In this document: positions 53,213 through 62,244 of the stretch, in pieces
How positions within the stretch are numbered: the first letter of the stretch is position 1
Layout of the letters: the number at the start of each line of letters is the position of its first letter
NCBI RefSeq assembly: GCF_002843605.1
Contig: NZ_CP025263.1
Location: forward strand, 328,501 to 392,500
Source of the DNA: Pseudomonas sp. S09G 359
GTDB taxonomy: Bacteria; Pseudomonadota; Gammaproteobacteria; Pseudomonadales; Pseudomonadaceae
Length of the DNA stretch: 64,000 nucleotides
Direction of reading: 5' to 3'
Position numbers and translations under genes: made by a program
Notes under the pieces: model-generated
Told to the model about the DNA's origin: nothing
The model's database searches: none
What the model saw: only the letters and a program-made list of their open reading frames with translations

Positions 53213-54187
53213 ATGAGCCGCACTGATGATCTGTTTGCCCTGTTCGGCAAGAGCGTTGCCCGCGACCCGCAAGGGCGCAACGCGCGGCTGCACTTTTTCG
53301 GCAGCATTCCCTTCGATGATGGCACCCGCGTGAACGTGACGGACGGTTTGCGCTTCAGCGCCAATGGCCCGTGTGCCAACGAACAACCCCAGCCCTATGA
53401 CGCAAACGCGCCGCGCCCGAGTGTGGTCGCGCTGGTGTCCGTCAATGGCGGCGTTGGCCGCAGTACGCTGGTTACGGCCTTGAGCAGCGGCTTGCAGCGT
53501 TTGGGCGAGTCGGTGGTGGCGTTGGACCTCGACCCTCAAAACGCACTGCGCCAGCACTTTGGTGTGAATCATGACCTACCGGGTATCGGCCCAACCAGCC
53601 TGCTCAATGGGCAGTGGGAAACGGTGTTGCAAACGGGGTTCGCCGGCTGCCGGATGATGCCCTTTGGCGATACCGATATGCAGCAGCAGGAAAACCTGCG
53701 GCGCTGGCTCACGCGTGAGCCCAAGTGGTTGGCACAGCAGTTGTCTTCTTGTGGTTTGAGTGAACGCCACACCGTGATCGTCGATACCCCGGCCGGGAAT
53801 AACGTGTACCTGCATCAGGCATTGAATGTAGCTGACCTGGTGTTGGTGGTGGTCCAGCCTGATGCCGCGTGCCTGGGCACGCTGGAGCAGATGGATGCCT
53901 TGCTGGCGCCTTACCTTGCGCGCAATTTTCCGCCGCGTTGCCACTTTGTGATCAACCAGCTGGATGAGCATTCGGCGTTCAGCCTGGAAATGGTCGATGC
54001 GTTCAAGCTGCGCCTGGGCGAAAACCTGTTGGAGGTCGTGCACCGCGATCCGTCCATCAGCGAAGCCCTGGCGTTTGGCTCGGACCCGTTGGACAACGTG
54101 GCCCAGAGCCTGGCCAGCGACGAAATCAACGAGTTGTGCAAATGGCTGATCAGCGCAAAAGCCAGCCCTTTGGCGGCCGCGTTATAG
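53213..54187 (+). CDS. bcsQ: BcsQ/WssA-like MinD-family ATPase
   Basis: 324 residues; GAGGAG precedes ATG 53213. A SIMIBI/ParA-MinD fold with the P-loop written NGGVGRSTLV (78-86) instead of KGGVGKT. BcsQ proteins likewise show GGVGTT, so loss of both lysines is a family trait. DLDPQNALRQHF, LLPFGDTDMQQQENLRRWL-type and IVDTPAGNN blocks match cellulose-biosynthesis YhjQ/BcsQ. A 70-residue N-terminal extension (DDLFALFGKSVARD) precedes it. BcsQ normally heads a bcs/wss cellulose operon, but the next gene is an opposite-strand methyltransferase, so this copy is an orphan. Confidence 0.78.
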   Translation: MSRTDDLFALFGKSVARDPQGRNARLHFFGSIPFDDGTRVNVTDGLRFSANGPCANEQPQPYDANAPRPSVVALVSVNGGVGRSTLVTALSSGLQRLGESVVALDLDPQNALRQHFGVNHDLPGIGPTSLLNGQWETVLQTGFAGCRMMPFGDTDMQQQENLRRWLTREPKWLAQQLSSCGLSERHTVIVDTPAGNNVYLHQALNVADLVLVVVQPDAACLGTLEQMDALLAPYLARNFPPRCHFVINQLDEHSAFSLEMVDAFKLRLGENLLEVVHRDPSISEALAFGSDPLDNVAQSLASDEINELCKWLISAKASPLAAAL

Positions 54188-54414
54188 GCTTGACGCGCAA
54201 CGCTTATGCACAATTGGTTGGTTGTTACTGCTGACGGTAAGCCATTTTATGAAGCAGTTCTCATTAAGTCGCAACTGGCTGTTTTGCCTGTGTTTTATTT
54301 TTTGAACAAAAAATGATCAAGGCGACTTTCGGGCTGTAAGGCAGATTTCTACGGGCTCTGTTAAGAATCCATCAACAGAGTTATCCACAGGCTGTGGTGC
54401 GACAATTTTGCCCT
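54188..54414. other. intergenic region after the orphan bcsQ
   Basis: Between converging genes, AT-rich in the middle, with ATTTTTTGAACAAAAAATGA near 54297-54317 as a weak symmetrical hairpin. No gene supported. Confidence 0.4.
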
Positions 54415-55602
54415 TTAATCGCGCTCGGCAAGCACCATCAAGTTGCGCGGCGTCAATGCAGGTTCACAGAAGCTGCCCACCTCGACCCTGTAGCCGTTCT
54501 CGGCAAGAAACAATGCCCGATCCAGCACCAGCCATAGCTCCAGCGGGCGCCGAAATAGACCACGCAACAATTCCAGGTTTCTGACCTCGGCCAACCGCTG
54601 CCAGCCAAACGCCTCCAGCCCCGCCCAGTCCTGCTCACCTGTGGATAACCCCTTGCGGCTCGCCAGTGCCTGACAGTAGTCGGCGAAGGGCTTTTCCAGC
54701 CAACCGGCAGGCAGGGACGGCGTGGGCAGGTACTCGTCGCAGCCGCGCAGTTGCCGTTGCAGCTGATCGAAGCCCAGGCGCCGGGCCATGGAGGTGTCCC
54801 GTTGCAGGCGCACTCGGTTGCCGGCGGTAACGGTTTCGCTGAGGGGCAGGCCGAGGTCATCGATCGATAACTGCAAGCGTGAAGCCCTACCCGCCGTGGA
54901 CAGCGCCTGGTAGGTGTCGGCGTTGATCCGGTTGTAGCAGCAGGGCGCCAGGGCGAGTTGTTTACAGCCCGCGGCGCTAGCCAGTTGCAGCAGGCGTACA
55001 TGCAGGTCGCCGCAGGCATGCAGGGCCACAGGGGTTTGATCGGGGTGGATCGTCACCTGCGCCATCACGTCCTGCAGGCGATGCGCGGCGGGTAGCTGGT
55101 GATGCTCGCTTAGGGCCTGGCCCGCCGCGATCAGCGCCGGGTCGTATTCCAGGCAGGTCAGCTGTTGCCCGGATTGCAGCAGGCGGCGGCCGAGGTGGCC
55201 CTTGCCGGCGCACCAGTCCAGCCAGTGCTTGGGCGGTTGCGCAAACTGCAGCGCGGCGCCGAAGGCTTCGATCTGTTGCCATTTGCGCCCGGGCACGTCG
55301 ACGTTCAGGCGATGGCGCGCGGGTGCCAGCGGGTGCGTGGGTAACTTATCCACAGCGCTGAGGCGCCGGGCCTGCTCAGCCAGTTGTGGAAAAGGCGCGG
55401 GCGCCGGTAGTTCATGGGGTGTGTTGTGACTGGCTTCGGCCTCGGCCAACGTACGTTTGCGCAGCCAATGGGCGAGTTCAGGGTGTGCGCTTTCCCAGGG
55501 TAACTGCCGATGGGTAAAGGGCCGTGGTCGCCACAGCCCTTGGTGCTCGATCAGAAACCCATCGAGGGCCTGGAAGCGTGCTTCAACGTCCCTGGCAGGC
55601 AT
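54415..55602 (-). CDS. SAM-dependent methyltransferase (Methyltransf_32-like)
   Basis: 395 residues. The SAM-binding motif I HWLDWCAGKGHLGRRLL is in the centre, followed by TCLEYDPALIAAG and a cysteine-rich LALAPCCYNRI in the place of motif IV, resembling the METTL25/GSTCD-type Methyltransf_32 domain. About 130 N-terminal residues lack a recognised domain. Substrate unknown, possibly RNA or protein. It overlaps the 3' end of the upstream permease gene by 20 bp, so it is probably the last gene of the ABC transporter operon. Confidence 0.8.
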   Translation of the reverse strand: MPARDVEARFQALDGFLIEHQGLWRPRPFTHRQLPWESAHPELAHWLRKRTLAEAEASHNTPHELPAPAPFPQLAEQARRLSAVDKLPTHPLAPARHRLNVDVPGRKWQQIEAFGAALQFAQPPKHWLDWCAGKGHLGRRLLQSGQQLTCLEYDPALIAAGQALSEHHQLPAAHRLQDVMAQVTIHPDQTPVALHACGDLHVRLLQLASAAGCKQLALAPCCYNRINADTYQALSTAGRASRLQLSIDDLGLPLSETVTAGNRVRLQRDTSMARRLGFDQLQRQLRGCDEYLPTPSLPAGWLEKPFADYCQALASRKGLSTGEQDWAGLEAFGWQRLAEVRNLELLRGLFRRPLELWLVLDRALFLAENGYRVEVGSFCEPALTPRNLMVLAERD

Positions 55603-56314
55603 CGACGCGCAGCCAGCGTTCCAGCAGTTTGAAGCCGCGCACCAGGATGTAGGCCATCAACAGGTAGAACAGGCCGGCCGCGAAGAAGATCTCCACCGGC
55701 AGGTAGGTGCGCGCGATGATGGTTCGCGCCATGCCGGTCAGCTCCAGCAAGGTCACGGTACTGGCCAGGGCGCTGGCCTTGAGCATCAGGATCACTTCGT
55801 TGCTGTAGGCCGGCAGGCCGATGCGCGAGGCGCGGGGCAGGATGATGTAGAACAGCGTTTTTGGCTTGGACATGCCCAAGGCGCGCGCCGCTTCGATTTC
55901 GCCTGGCGGGATGGCCTGGATCGCGCCGCGCAGGATCTCGGCGATATAAGCGGCGGTGTGCAGGGTCATGGTGGCGGTGGCGCACCAGAACGGATCGCGC
56001 AGGTACGGCCACATAAAGCTCTCACGCACCGTGTCGAATTGCGCCAGGCCGTAGTAGACCAGGAACAACTGCACCAGCAACGGCGTCCCACGGAAAAAGA
56101 AGATGTAGGCGTAGGGCAGGGCACTCACGTACCAGCGGCGCGAGGAGCGCGCGATGCCCAGCGGGATTGCCAGCAGCAGGCCGGCGATCACCGCGATGGC
56201 CACCAGCTCCAGGGTCAGGGTTGCGCCCTGGGCCAGTTTCGGCAGCCATTTGATGATCACGGCCCAGTTCAGGCCCAGGTCGAAATGCGCCAGCCAGCTG
56301 TAGTCGCCGCTCAT
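55583..56314 (-). CDS. polar amino-acid ABC transporter permease (HisM-like)
   Basis: 243 residues from ATG 56314, which overlaps the HisQ-like stop by 4 bp; the frame is open further upstream only because it lies over that gene. Five hydrophobic helices are visible, with the EAA loop EIEAARALGMSKPKTLFYIILP that contacts the ATPase. It pairs with the next permease as the inner-membrane channel of a basic/polar amino-acid importer. Confidence 0.92.
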   Translation of the reverse strand: MSGDYSWLAHFDLGLNWAVIIKWLPKLAQGATLTLELVAIAVIAGLLLAIPLGIARSSRRWYVSALPYAYIFFFRGTPLLVQLFLVYYGLAQFDTVRESFMWPYLRDPFWCATATMTLHTAAYIAEILRGAIQAIPPGEIEAARALGMSKPKTLFYIILPRASRIGLPAYSNEVILMLKASALASTVTLLELTGMARTIIARTYLPVEIFFAAGLFYLLMAYILVRGFKLLERWLRVDACQGR

Positions 56315-57006
56315 TGGGTGCTCCTTGCAAAGCCGCGGGCGGCGCGTTTTTCCAGGAAGTGCATGCCGGTCATCGCCAGCACGGTAAGGCCCAGGTACAT
56401 GAAGGCTGCGACCATGAAGAAGGTGAACGGCTGCTTGGTGACCGTCACGCCGATCTGCGCGTGGCGCATGATTTCTTCCAGGCCGATGACCGACACCAGC
56501 GCGGTGTCTTTCATCAGGATCATGAACAGGTTGCCCAGGCCCGGCAGGGCGATGCGCCACATCTGCGGCATGATCAGCCGGGTGAAGATGCGAAACTTCG
56601 ACAGGCCCAACGCCACACCGGCTTCGCGGTGGCCCTTGGGAATGGCGAGGATCGCGCCACGGAACACTTCCGTGGCGTAGGCGCCAAAGCACAGGCCCAG
56701 GGCGATCACCCCGGCGGCAAAGGCGCTTAGAGAAAGGTCGGGGTTACCAAAAAACTCCCCCAGGGCACGCATCAGGTTGACCGTGCCGAAATAAATCAAC
56801 AAGACCCACAGCAGTTCGGGAATACCGCGAACGATGGTCGAGTAAGCGCCGCCAAGCCACTGCAATGGCTTGTACGGTGAGGTCTTGGCCAAGGCGCCGG
56901 CAAGGCCGAGCACCAGCCCCAGGCACAGGGCCGTGAGCGCCAGTTTGACGGTCATCAGCGCGCCGGCGGCGAGCGCCGGGCCGAATCCGTAAAGATCAAA
57001 ATTCAT
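56311..57006 (-). CDS. polar amino-acid ABC transporter permease (HisQ-like)
   Basis: 231 residues. Membrane helices at about 15-37, 55-75, 95-115 and two near the C-terminus, with the EAA loop GHREAGVALGLSKFRIFTRLIMPQ. It forms the heterodimeric channel with the HisM-like partner. The gene is 74 bp downstream of the binding-protein gene. Confidence 0.92.
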   Translation of the reverse strand: MNFDLYGFGPALAAGALMTVKLALTALCLGLVLGLAGALAKTSPYKPLQWLGGAYSTIVRGIPELLWVLLIYFGTVNLMRALGEFFGNPDLSLSAFAAGVIALGLCFGAYATEVFRGAILAIPKGHREAGVALGLSKFRIFTRLIMPQMWRIALPGLGNLFMILMKDTALVSVIGLEEIMRHAQIGVTVTKQPFTFFMVAAFMYLGLTVLAMTGMHFLEKRAARGFARSTQ

Positions 57007-57080
57007 GGTGTTTTCATATCGCGGCAGGCATTGCTGAAAGCCGGCGCGCTCAGGCGAGCGCGTCGGTCAGGCCATTCAGA

Positions 57081-57833
57081 TCATTCGATGCTGAACGGGA
57101 AGTACTTGTCGTTGATCTTCTTGTAGGTGCCGTCTGCCTTGATCTCTGCCAGGGCTTTGTTCAGGCGCTCGCGCAGTGGGTCGCCCTTGCGTACGGCGAT
57201 ACCGATCTTGTCGCTCTCTACAACCGGGTCGCCCTTGAACTCGTAGGCGGAACCGTCTTTGCTCTTGAGCCACTCGTACTGCACGTACTTGTCGGCGAGG
57301 ATGCCGTCCAGGCGCCCGGACGTCAGGTCGAGGTAGGCGTTTTCCTGGGTGTCGTACAGCTTGGCTTCGGTTTCCGGCAGCTTGTCTTCCAGGTAGGTAC
57401 CGGCCAGCGTCGCGCGTTGTGCACCGATGACTTTACCTTTCAGGTAGCCGGCGTCGGTCTTGAAGTCTGCGGTGGCTTTTGGCGCGATGAACTGCAGCTT
57501 GTTGGAGTAGTACGGGTCGGTGAAGTCGACGGCCTGCTTGCGCTCATCGGTGATCGACAGCGAGGACACCAGGAAGTCGAACTTCTTGGCGTTCAGGGCC
57601 GGGATGATGCCGTCCCAGTCGGATACATACACTTCGCACTTCTCGACTTTCATCTTGGCGCACAGGGCGTCGCCGATGTCTTTGTCGAAGCCGACGACGT
57701 TGCCGCTGGCGTCTTTATTGTTGAACGGCGGGTAGGCCGCTTCGATCCCCATTTTCAAGGTTTCTGCCATGGCCGTGGCGCTGAACGCCATCGAGACGGC
57801 CGCGGCCAGAAGGAATTTTTTATAGTTCTGCAT
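57081..57833 (-). CDS. periplasmic amino-acid binding protein (HisJ/ArgT-like)
   Basis: 250 residues from ATG 57833 (GGAG upstream); the frame extends to 57989 through the upstream ATPase gene. Signal peptide MQNYKKFLLAAAVSMAFSATAMA. Family-3 solute-binding motif GFDKDIGDALCAKMKVEKCE with the two cysteines of the lysine/arginine/ornithine/histidine group, and the LSITDERKQAVDFTDPYY block. A basic amino acid (Arg, Lys, Orn or His) is the likely ligand. Confidence 0.92.
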   Translation of the reverse strand: MQNYKKFLLAAAVSMAFSATAMAETLKMGIEAAYPPFNNKDASGNVVGFDKDIGDALCAKMKVEKCEVYVSDWDGIIPALNAKKFDFLVSSLSITDERKQAVDFTDPYYSNKLQFIAPKATADFKTDAGYLKGKVIGAQRATLAGTYLEDKLPETEAKLYDTQENAYLDLTSGRLDGILADKYVQYEWLKSKDGSAYEFKGDPVVESDKIGIAVRKGDPLRERLNKALAEIKADGTYKKINDKYFPFSIE

Positions 57834-57846
57834 GCATGTTGCTCCG

Positions 57847-58620
57847 TTAGCGGTTGCTGGACATGAATTGTTTGCAGCGCGCCGAAAGCGGGTTTTCAAA
57901 CACCTGCTGTGGCGATCCTTGCTCTTCGACCAGGCCCTGGTGCAGGAACACCACTTCACTGGACACCTGGCGGGCGAAGCCCATTTCATGGGTGACCAGC
58001 AGCATGGTGCGGCCTTCCTCGGCCAGCGCGCGGATCACATTAAGTACTTCCTGAACCATTTCCGGGTCAAGCGCCGAAGTGGGCTCGTCGAACAGGATGA
58101 CCTTGGGTTGCATCGCCAGGGTGCGCGCAATGGCCGCCCGTTGCTGCTGGCCGCCAGATAATTGCGCGGGGTAGGCGTGGCGTTTGTCACCGATGCCGAC
58201 CTTGGCCAGCAGGGCTTCGGCCACTTCGATGGCTTCGGCCTTGCTCTGGCCGAGCACACGGCGCGGCGCCTCGATGATGTTGTCGAGGATGCTCATGTGC
58301 GGCCACAGGTTAAAGTTTTGAAACACAAAACCGATTTCGCTGCGCAGGCGGTTGATCTGCTTGCCGTCGGCGGCCATCAGCTCGCCGTTTTTTGCGGCCT
58401 TGAGCTTGAGTTCTTCGCCGGCCACCAGGATCTGCCCCTGGTGCGGGTTTTCCAGCAGGTTGATGCAACGCAGGAACGTGGACTTGCCGGAACCGGAGGA
58501 ACCCAGGATCGAGATCACGTCGCCGTCACGGGCGGTCAGCGAGATACCTTTGAGTACCTCCAGCTCACCATAGCGTTTATGCAAGTTGCGGATTTCTAGC
58601 GCGGGCGCGGCCTCGGCCAT
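57847..58620 (-). CDS. amino-acid ABC transporter ATP-binding protein (HisP-like)
   Basis: 257 residues with Walker A GSSGSGKST, Q-loop VFQNFNLWPHM, signature LSGGQQQRAAIARTLA, Walker B VILFDEPTSALDPE and H-loop VTHEMGFAR. GAGGAC precedes the ATG. First gene of the operon ATPase - binding protein - HisQ - HisM - methyltransferase. Confidence 0.95.
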   Translation of the reverse strand: MAEAAPALEIRNLHKRYGELEVLKGISLTARDGDVISILGSSGSGKSTFLRCINLLENPHQGQILVAGEELKLKAAKNGELMAADGKQINRLRSEIGFVFQNFNLWPHMSILDNIIEAPRRVLGQSKAEAIEVAEALLAKVGIGDKRHAYPAQLSGGQQQRAAIARTLAMQPKVILFDEPTSALDPEMVQEVLNVIRALAEEGRTMLLVTHEMGFARQVSSEVVFLHQGLVEEQGSPQQVFENPLSARCKQFMSSNR

Positions 58621-59175
58621 GTGGGGTCCTCATTGTGTTCGTTGCGTTCGACGCTGTTGGGCCGCCTTCCTGGCGAGGCGCCAAGCTAGCATAGCGACTT
58701 GATGGCAGCCAACAGCGCGGCCGGCGGTAATCAGGCGGTGTGCGGCAGAGTGTCGCATCGGCACAGTAGCGTGTCGCGCCATCAACAACCGAACAGCCGT
58801 TTGAACCCGAAAAACCGTAGGCTTCGCGTAAAAAAGGGCGCGATGGTGCCAGCTTTGGCCGGGTGTTGGAAGGGTTAACCGGGCAAACGGTGCTTATCAG
58901 CACCTTTGTGAGGCGTCACGTACTTTTTGTGTGTGTTTTTGGTGCGCGTGCTCGTCTTTAAAGTGGGTCGCACGGTAACGCTATAGCGGAATGCCATTGT
59001 TCTCAATGACTTGCGATTTCTGACGAATTGTCCTACAGCCCGCGTCAATCGCGGCTCTGTAACATTTTGGCGCAAATCTTGCGTAAAAAATAAACAACGC
59101 CCCGTTGGTTTCTTTTCACGAGAAAGATCCCAGGCCGGGTGGACCGTTTTCGCAATTCCTCGTAAAGGTGTGTCA
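58621..59175. promoter_or_regulatory. long divergent intergenic region between the ABC operon and the permease gene
   Basis: 555 bp with no supported gene. It holds a short hairpin GGTGCTTATCAGCACC (about 58889-58904) and the sigma-54 site at 59068-59082. The leftward operon promoter must lie here too but I could not fix it. Confidence 0.45.
59068..59082 (+). promoter_or_regulatory. probable sigma-54 (-24/-12) promoter of the GABA-permease-like gene
   Basis: TGGCGCAAATCTTGC matches TGGCAC-N5-TTGC with the exact 10-nt gap between the invariant GG and GC. Predicted start near 59094, about 80 nt before ATG 59176. Such promoters need an enhancer-binding activator and link expression to nitrogen or carbon status. 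Confidence 0.65.
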
Positions 59176-60567
59176 ATGAGTAGTACGCAAAGCTCCAATG
59201 ACCTCGAACAGGGGCTCAAACCGCGTCACGTCACCATGCTGTCGATTGCCGGCGTAATCGGCGCCGGTTTGTTTGTAGGCTCCGGCCACGCGATTGCTGC
59301 CGCCGGTCCCGCCGTACTGCTGGCCTATGCCGCTGCGGGTACGCTGGTGGTGCTGGTGATGCGCATGCTGGCCGAAATGGCCGTGGCATCGCCGGACACC
59401 GGTTCGTTTTCCACCTACGCCGACCGCGCGATCGGCCACTGGGCCGGTTTCACTATCGGCTGGCTGTACTGGTGGTTCTGGGTGCTGGTAATTCCGTTGG
59501 AAGCCAACGCCGCTGCGACGATCCTGCATGCCTGGTTCCCCGATGTGGCCATCTGGGCCTTTACCCTGATCATCACCTTGCTGCTGACCGCGACCAACTT
59601 GTTCAGCGTCAAGAACTACGGTGAGTTCGAGTTCTGGTTTGCGCTGATCAAAGTCGTGGCGATCGTGGGCTTCGTGATCCTCGGCCTCGCGGCGATTTTC
59701 GGCTTCCTGCCGACCAGCCAGGTCAGCGGCGTTTCGCACCTGTTCGACACCCAAGGCTTTATGCCCAACGGCATGGGCGCGGTGTTGGCAGCGATCCTGA
59801 CCACCATGTTCTCCTTCATGGGTACCGAGATCGTCACCATCGCGGCGGCGGAATCGAAGAACCCGGGCCAGCAAATCACCAAGGCCACCAACTCGGTGAT
59901 CTGGCGGATTGGCTTGTTCTACCTGCTGTCGATCTTCATCGTGGTGTCCCTGGTGCCATGGAACGATCCGACCCTGGCGGCGGTAGGTTCCTACCAGACC
60001 GTGCTGGAACGCATGGGCATCCCGAACGCCAAGCTGATCGTCGACCTGGTGGTATTGGTTGCCGTGACCAGCTGCCTGAACTCGGCGCTGTACACCGCTT
60101 CGCGCATGCTGTTCTCGTTGGGTCGTCGCGGTGACGCACCGGCCGTGGCCAAGCGCACCAACAAGAGCGGCACGCCTTACTGGGCGGTGTTGCTGTCGAC
60201 CGGCGCAGCGTTCCTGGCGGTATTCGCCAACTACGTGGCACCGGCAGCCGTGTTCGAGTTCCTGCTGGCCAGCTCTGGCGCCATCGCGTTGCTGGTGTAC
60301 CTGGTGATTGCAGTGTCGCAGCTGCGCATGCGCCAGAAGCGCACGGCGGCGGGCGAGAAGATCGTCTTCAAGATGTGGCTGTTCCCCGGCCTGACCTATG
60401 CGGTGATGGTGTTTATCGTCGGTACGTTGACCATCATGCTGTTCCAGGAAGCGCACCGGGTCGAGATTATCGCGACTGGCGTTCTGAGCTTGCTGGTGGT
60501 GGCGGCGGGGTTGTTTGTGTCAAGCCGTCGCAAGGCGCAGAAGGTGGGCGCAGCGGTACTCAATTGA
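59176..60567 (+). CDS. gabP: amino-acid permease, GabP-like (GABA permease)
   Basis: 463 residues from ATG 59176 (AAGGTG upstream); the frame opens earlier at 59011 without a better site. An APC-family 12-helix transporter. It has the signature GLKPRHVTMLSIAGVIGAGL and GSGHAIAAAGPAVLLAY at the first helix, the STYADRAIGHWAGFTIGWLYW segment, and FSFMGTEIVTIAAAESKNP in helix 6. Length and signatures fit E. coli GabP (466 residues), but phenylalanine/proline/GABA permeases are close, so the substrate is provisional. No gabT/gabD adjacent. Confidence 0.8.
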   Translation: MSSTQSSNDLEQGLKPRHVTMLSIAGVIGAGLFVGSGHAIAAAGPAVLLAYAAAGTLVVLVMRMLAEMAVASPDTGSFSTYADRAIGHWAGFTIGWLYWWFWVLVIPLEANAAATILHAWFPDVAIWAFTLIITLLLTATNLFSVKNYGEFEFWFALIKVVAIVGFVILGLAAIFGFLPTSQVSGVSHLFDTQGFMPNGMGAVLAAILTTMFSFMGTEIVTIAAAESKNPGQQITKATNSVIWRIGLFYLLSIFIVVSLVPWNDPTLAAVGSYQTVLERMGIPNAKLIVDLVVLVAVTSCLNSALYTASRMLFSLGRRGDAPAVAKRTNKSGTPYWAVLLSTGAAFLAVFANYVAPAAVFEFLLASSGAIALLVYLVIAVSQLRMRQKRTAAGEKIVFKMWLFPGLTYAVMVFIVGTLTIMLFQEAHRVEIIATGVLSLLVVAAGLFVSSRRKAQKVGAAVLN

Positions 60568-60600
60568 TGTGATGCGGTTGCTGAAACGCAGCTAAAACCA

Positions 60601-60690
60601 TGTGGGAGCGGGCTTGCTCGCGAAAGCGGTGGAACAGTCAATATTTACTTTGACTGACACTTCGCTTTCGCGAGCAAGCCCGCTCCCACA
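60601..60690. repeat. REP inverted pair (REPIN/BIME-like), second copy
   Basis: The same 24-bp arms as 11057-11145 (TGTGGGAGCGGGCTTGCTCG and its complement) with a different spacer, again between convergent genes (permease and the 137-aa gene). It may serve as a bidirectional transcript-end stabiliser. Confidence 0.9.
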
Positions 60691-60702
60691 TTTGGTTTTG
60701 TA

Positions 60703-61116
60703 TCAGTCTTGGGAGTTGACCAGCGCCTGAGACGCCGCCACGTAATCCGCTTGGAATTCTGGCGACTCAATCCATGCCAGTGCGGCGGCTTCATCGTCGC
60801 TGTCGGTAGCCCACTGTCGATACTCGATCAGGGCCGCCAGGATAAAGTCGGTGGCTTCTTCTTCACCCTCCTGCTCCAGCACCAGCGCCAACAGCGGGTG
60901 TGCCAGGAAAACTGCGCACAACGCCTGCTGGCTGGTTTCGCCAGCGGTGCGCATCTCTACGAACAGCTCGGTCAGGTCCACCGACTCAAGGTCAATACGG
61001 CTGTCATCGCCGGCGAACGCATCCGGCTTGCTGGCGACGGCGCGCTGGGTACGGTTCTGCTTGGCCTTGGCCTTCGCCCGGTGGGCACGTTTTTGCTGTT
61101 TGTTCGGCGAAGCCAT
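60703..61116 (-). CDS. conserved hypothetical protein (137 aa)
   Basis: ATG 61116 chosen (AAGGA upstream; the frame opens at 61233 inside the hydrolase gene). It has a strongly basic N-terminus (NKQQKRAHRAKAKAKQNRTQ) and then an acidic helical domain (TELFVEMRTAGETSQQALCA, ATDSDDEAAALAWIESPEFQ). The charge split suggests nucleic-acid or protein binding, but I recognise no family. It starts 17 bp after the hydrolase stop, so it is co-transcribed with it. Confidence 0.7.
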   Translation of the reverse strand: MASPNKQQKRAHRAKAKAKQNRTQRAVASKPDAFAGDDSRIDLESVDLTELFVEMRTAGETSQQALCAVFLAHPLLALVLEQEGEEEATDFILAALIEYRQWATDSDDEAAALAWIESPEFQADYVAASQALVNSQD

Positions 61117-61133
61117 GGGCTCACGTCCTTGGG

Positions 61134-62072
61134 TCAGGATCTGGGTAGGGTATTGAAGCGCAGGTTTGGGGAAATCCCAAGGGTATCCGTAGCTAATTGG
61201 GCGTTTTGAAGCCATGCCAATGCAATCGGCCACAACCGATCCTGGTATTCGCTACGAAAAAACGCGAAATGCCCGACCTGTTTTTCGCCGATATCGTCGG
61301 GGGCGATCCTTAGATGAGTGCGTTCGCAGCCGTCGAAGTAACCCAGCAACCGTTCAATCGCGGCCACGGTGCCGAATGGATCATCAGTGATGCTGATCGC
61401 CAGCATCTGCGCCTTTACGCGGCTGAATGGCAAGCCAGCCAGGGAGCGCCCGCTGGGGCGCGTCTCGTATCTGGGCGTCGGCGTGCTCCAATCCCGCACC
61501 ACGCCTGCCGGCGTGTCTTCCAGCCAGCCCAGGCGCTTGCCGGGAAAATACCCGCACAGCGCCGTGACCAGCGGCATCAGCACATGCCATTTGGCGAACA
61601 TCCGCCAGCGCCGGCTGGCCTCGTAGTCGCGCCAATAGGCGAACTGCGCGCCCACCGTCACGATCCGCCGGATCAGCGCGCCGGATGCGCCCAGCCCCGC
61701 TGCGCAGCCGCCGAAGCTGTGGCCGACCACGTCAATCGGCTGGCCCGGAAATTCCCGCTGCGCGCGCAGCACCATCGCCTCGAAATCCAGCGTGCCCCAA
61801 TCCGACCACGACGCCTTGAAGCCCCGTAACGAACCACTGCGCGACTCGCCGATGCCGCGATAGTCGTAGGTGATCACGTCGAGGCCATTGGCGAACAGGT
61901 AGTCGGCGAAACGCGAATAGTGGCGGCAGCGTACGGAGGTGGCGGCGTTGATGATCACGACCGGGCGTTCGAGGTCGGTGCGCAAGTGGCGCCAGGTGAA
62001 GCCGCCGATGGCGTGGTTGTCGGCAGTGAGTTCGCTGAAGGATTCGGGCGTGGGGCGGGTCGGCAAGTTCAT
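61134..62072 (-). CDS. alpha/beta-hydrolase (serine lipase/aminopeptidase-like)
   Basis: 312 residues. The nucleophile elbow is VVGHSFGGCAAG, the oxyanion-hole side VVIINAATSVRCRHYSRFA, and the strand-turn VITYDYRGIGESR is typical of the fold. The terminal histidine probably lies in KQVGHFAFFRSEYQD and the acid in SITDDPFG. No signal peptide, so cytoplasmic. Substrate unknown. It shares a leftward operon with the 137-aa gene. Confidence 0.85.
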   Translation of the reverse strand: MNLPTRPTPESFSELTADNHAIGGFTWRHLRTDLERPVVIINAATSVRCRHYSRFADYLFANGLDVITYDYRGIGESRSGSLRGFKASWSDWGTLDFEAMVLRAQREFPGQPIDVVGHSFGGCAAGLGASGALIRRIVTVGAQFAYWRDYEASRRWRMFAKWHVLMPLVTALCGYFPGKRLGWLEDTPAGVVRDWSTPTPRYETRPSGRSLAGLPFSRVKAQMLAISITDDPFGTVAAIERLLGYFDGCERTHLRIAPDDIGEKQVGHFAFFRSEYQDRLWPIALAWLQNAQLATDTLGISPNLRFNTLPRS

Positions 62073-62244
62073 GGTCAGTTGGGTCCTGGCGCTTTTTATG
62101 GGTGGCCTTGGAGGCGCACGCGCTTTTATAGGAAATCGAAACTAACAAATTTGGCGGGCCATAGGTGCGCAGATTTTCACGATGCTCGACCTTATTGGCG
62201 TGGATGCTTAGGCTGGCGAACCTTTGATCGATCTGAGCCCGCCC

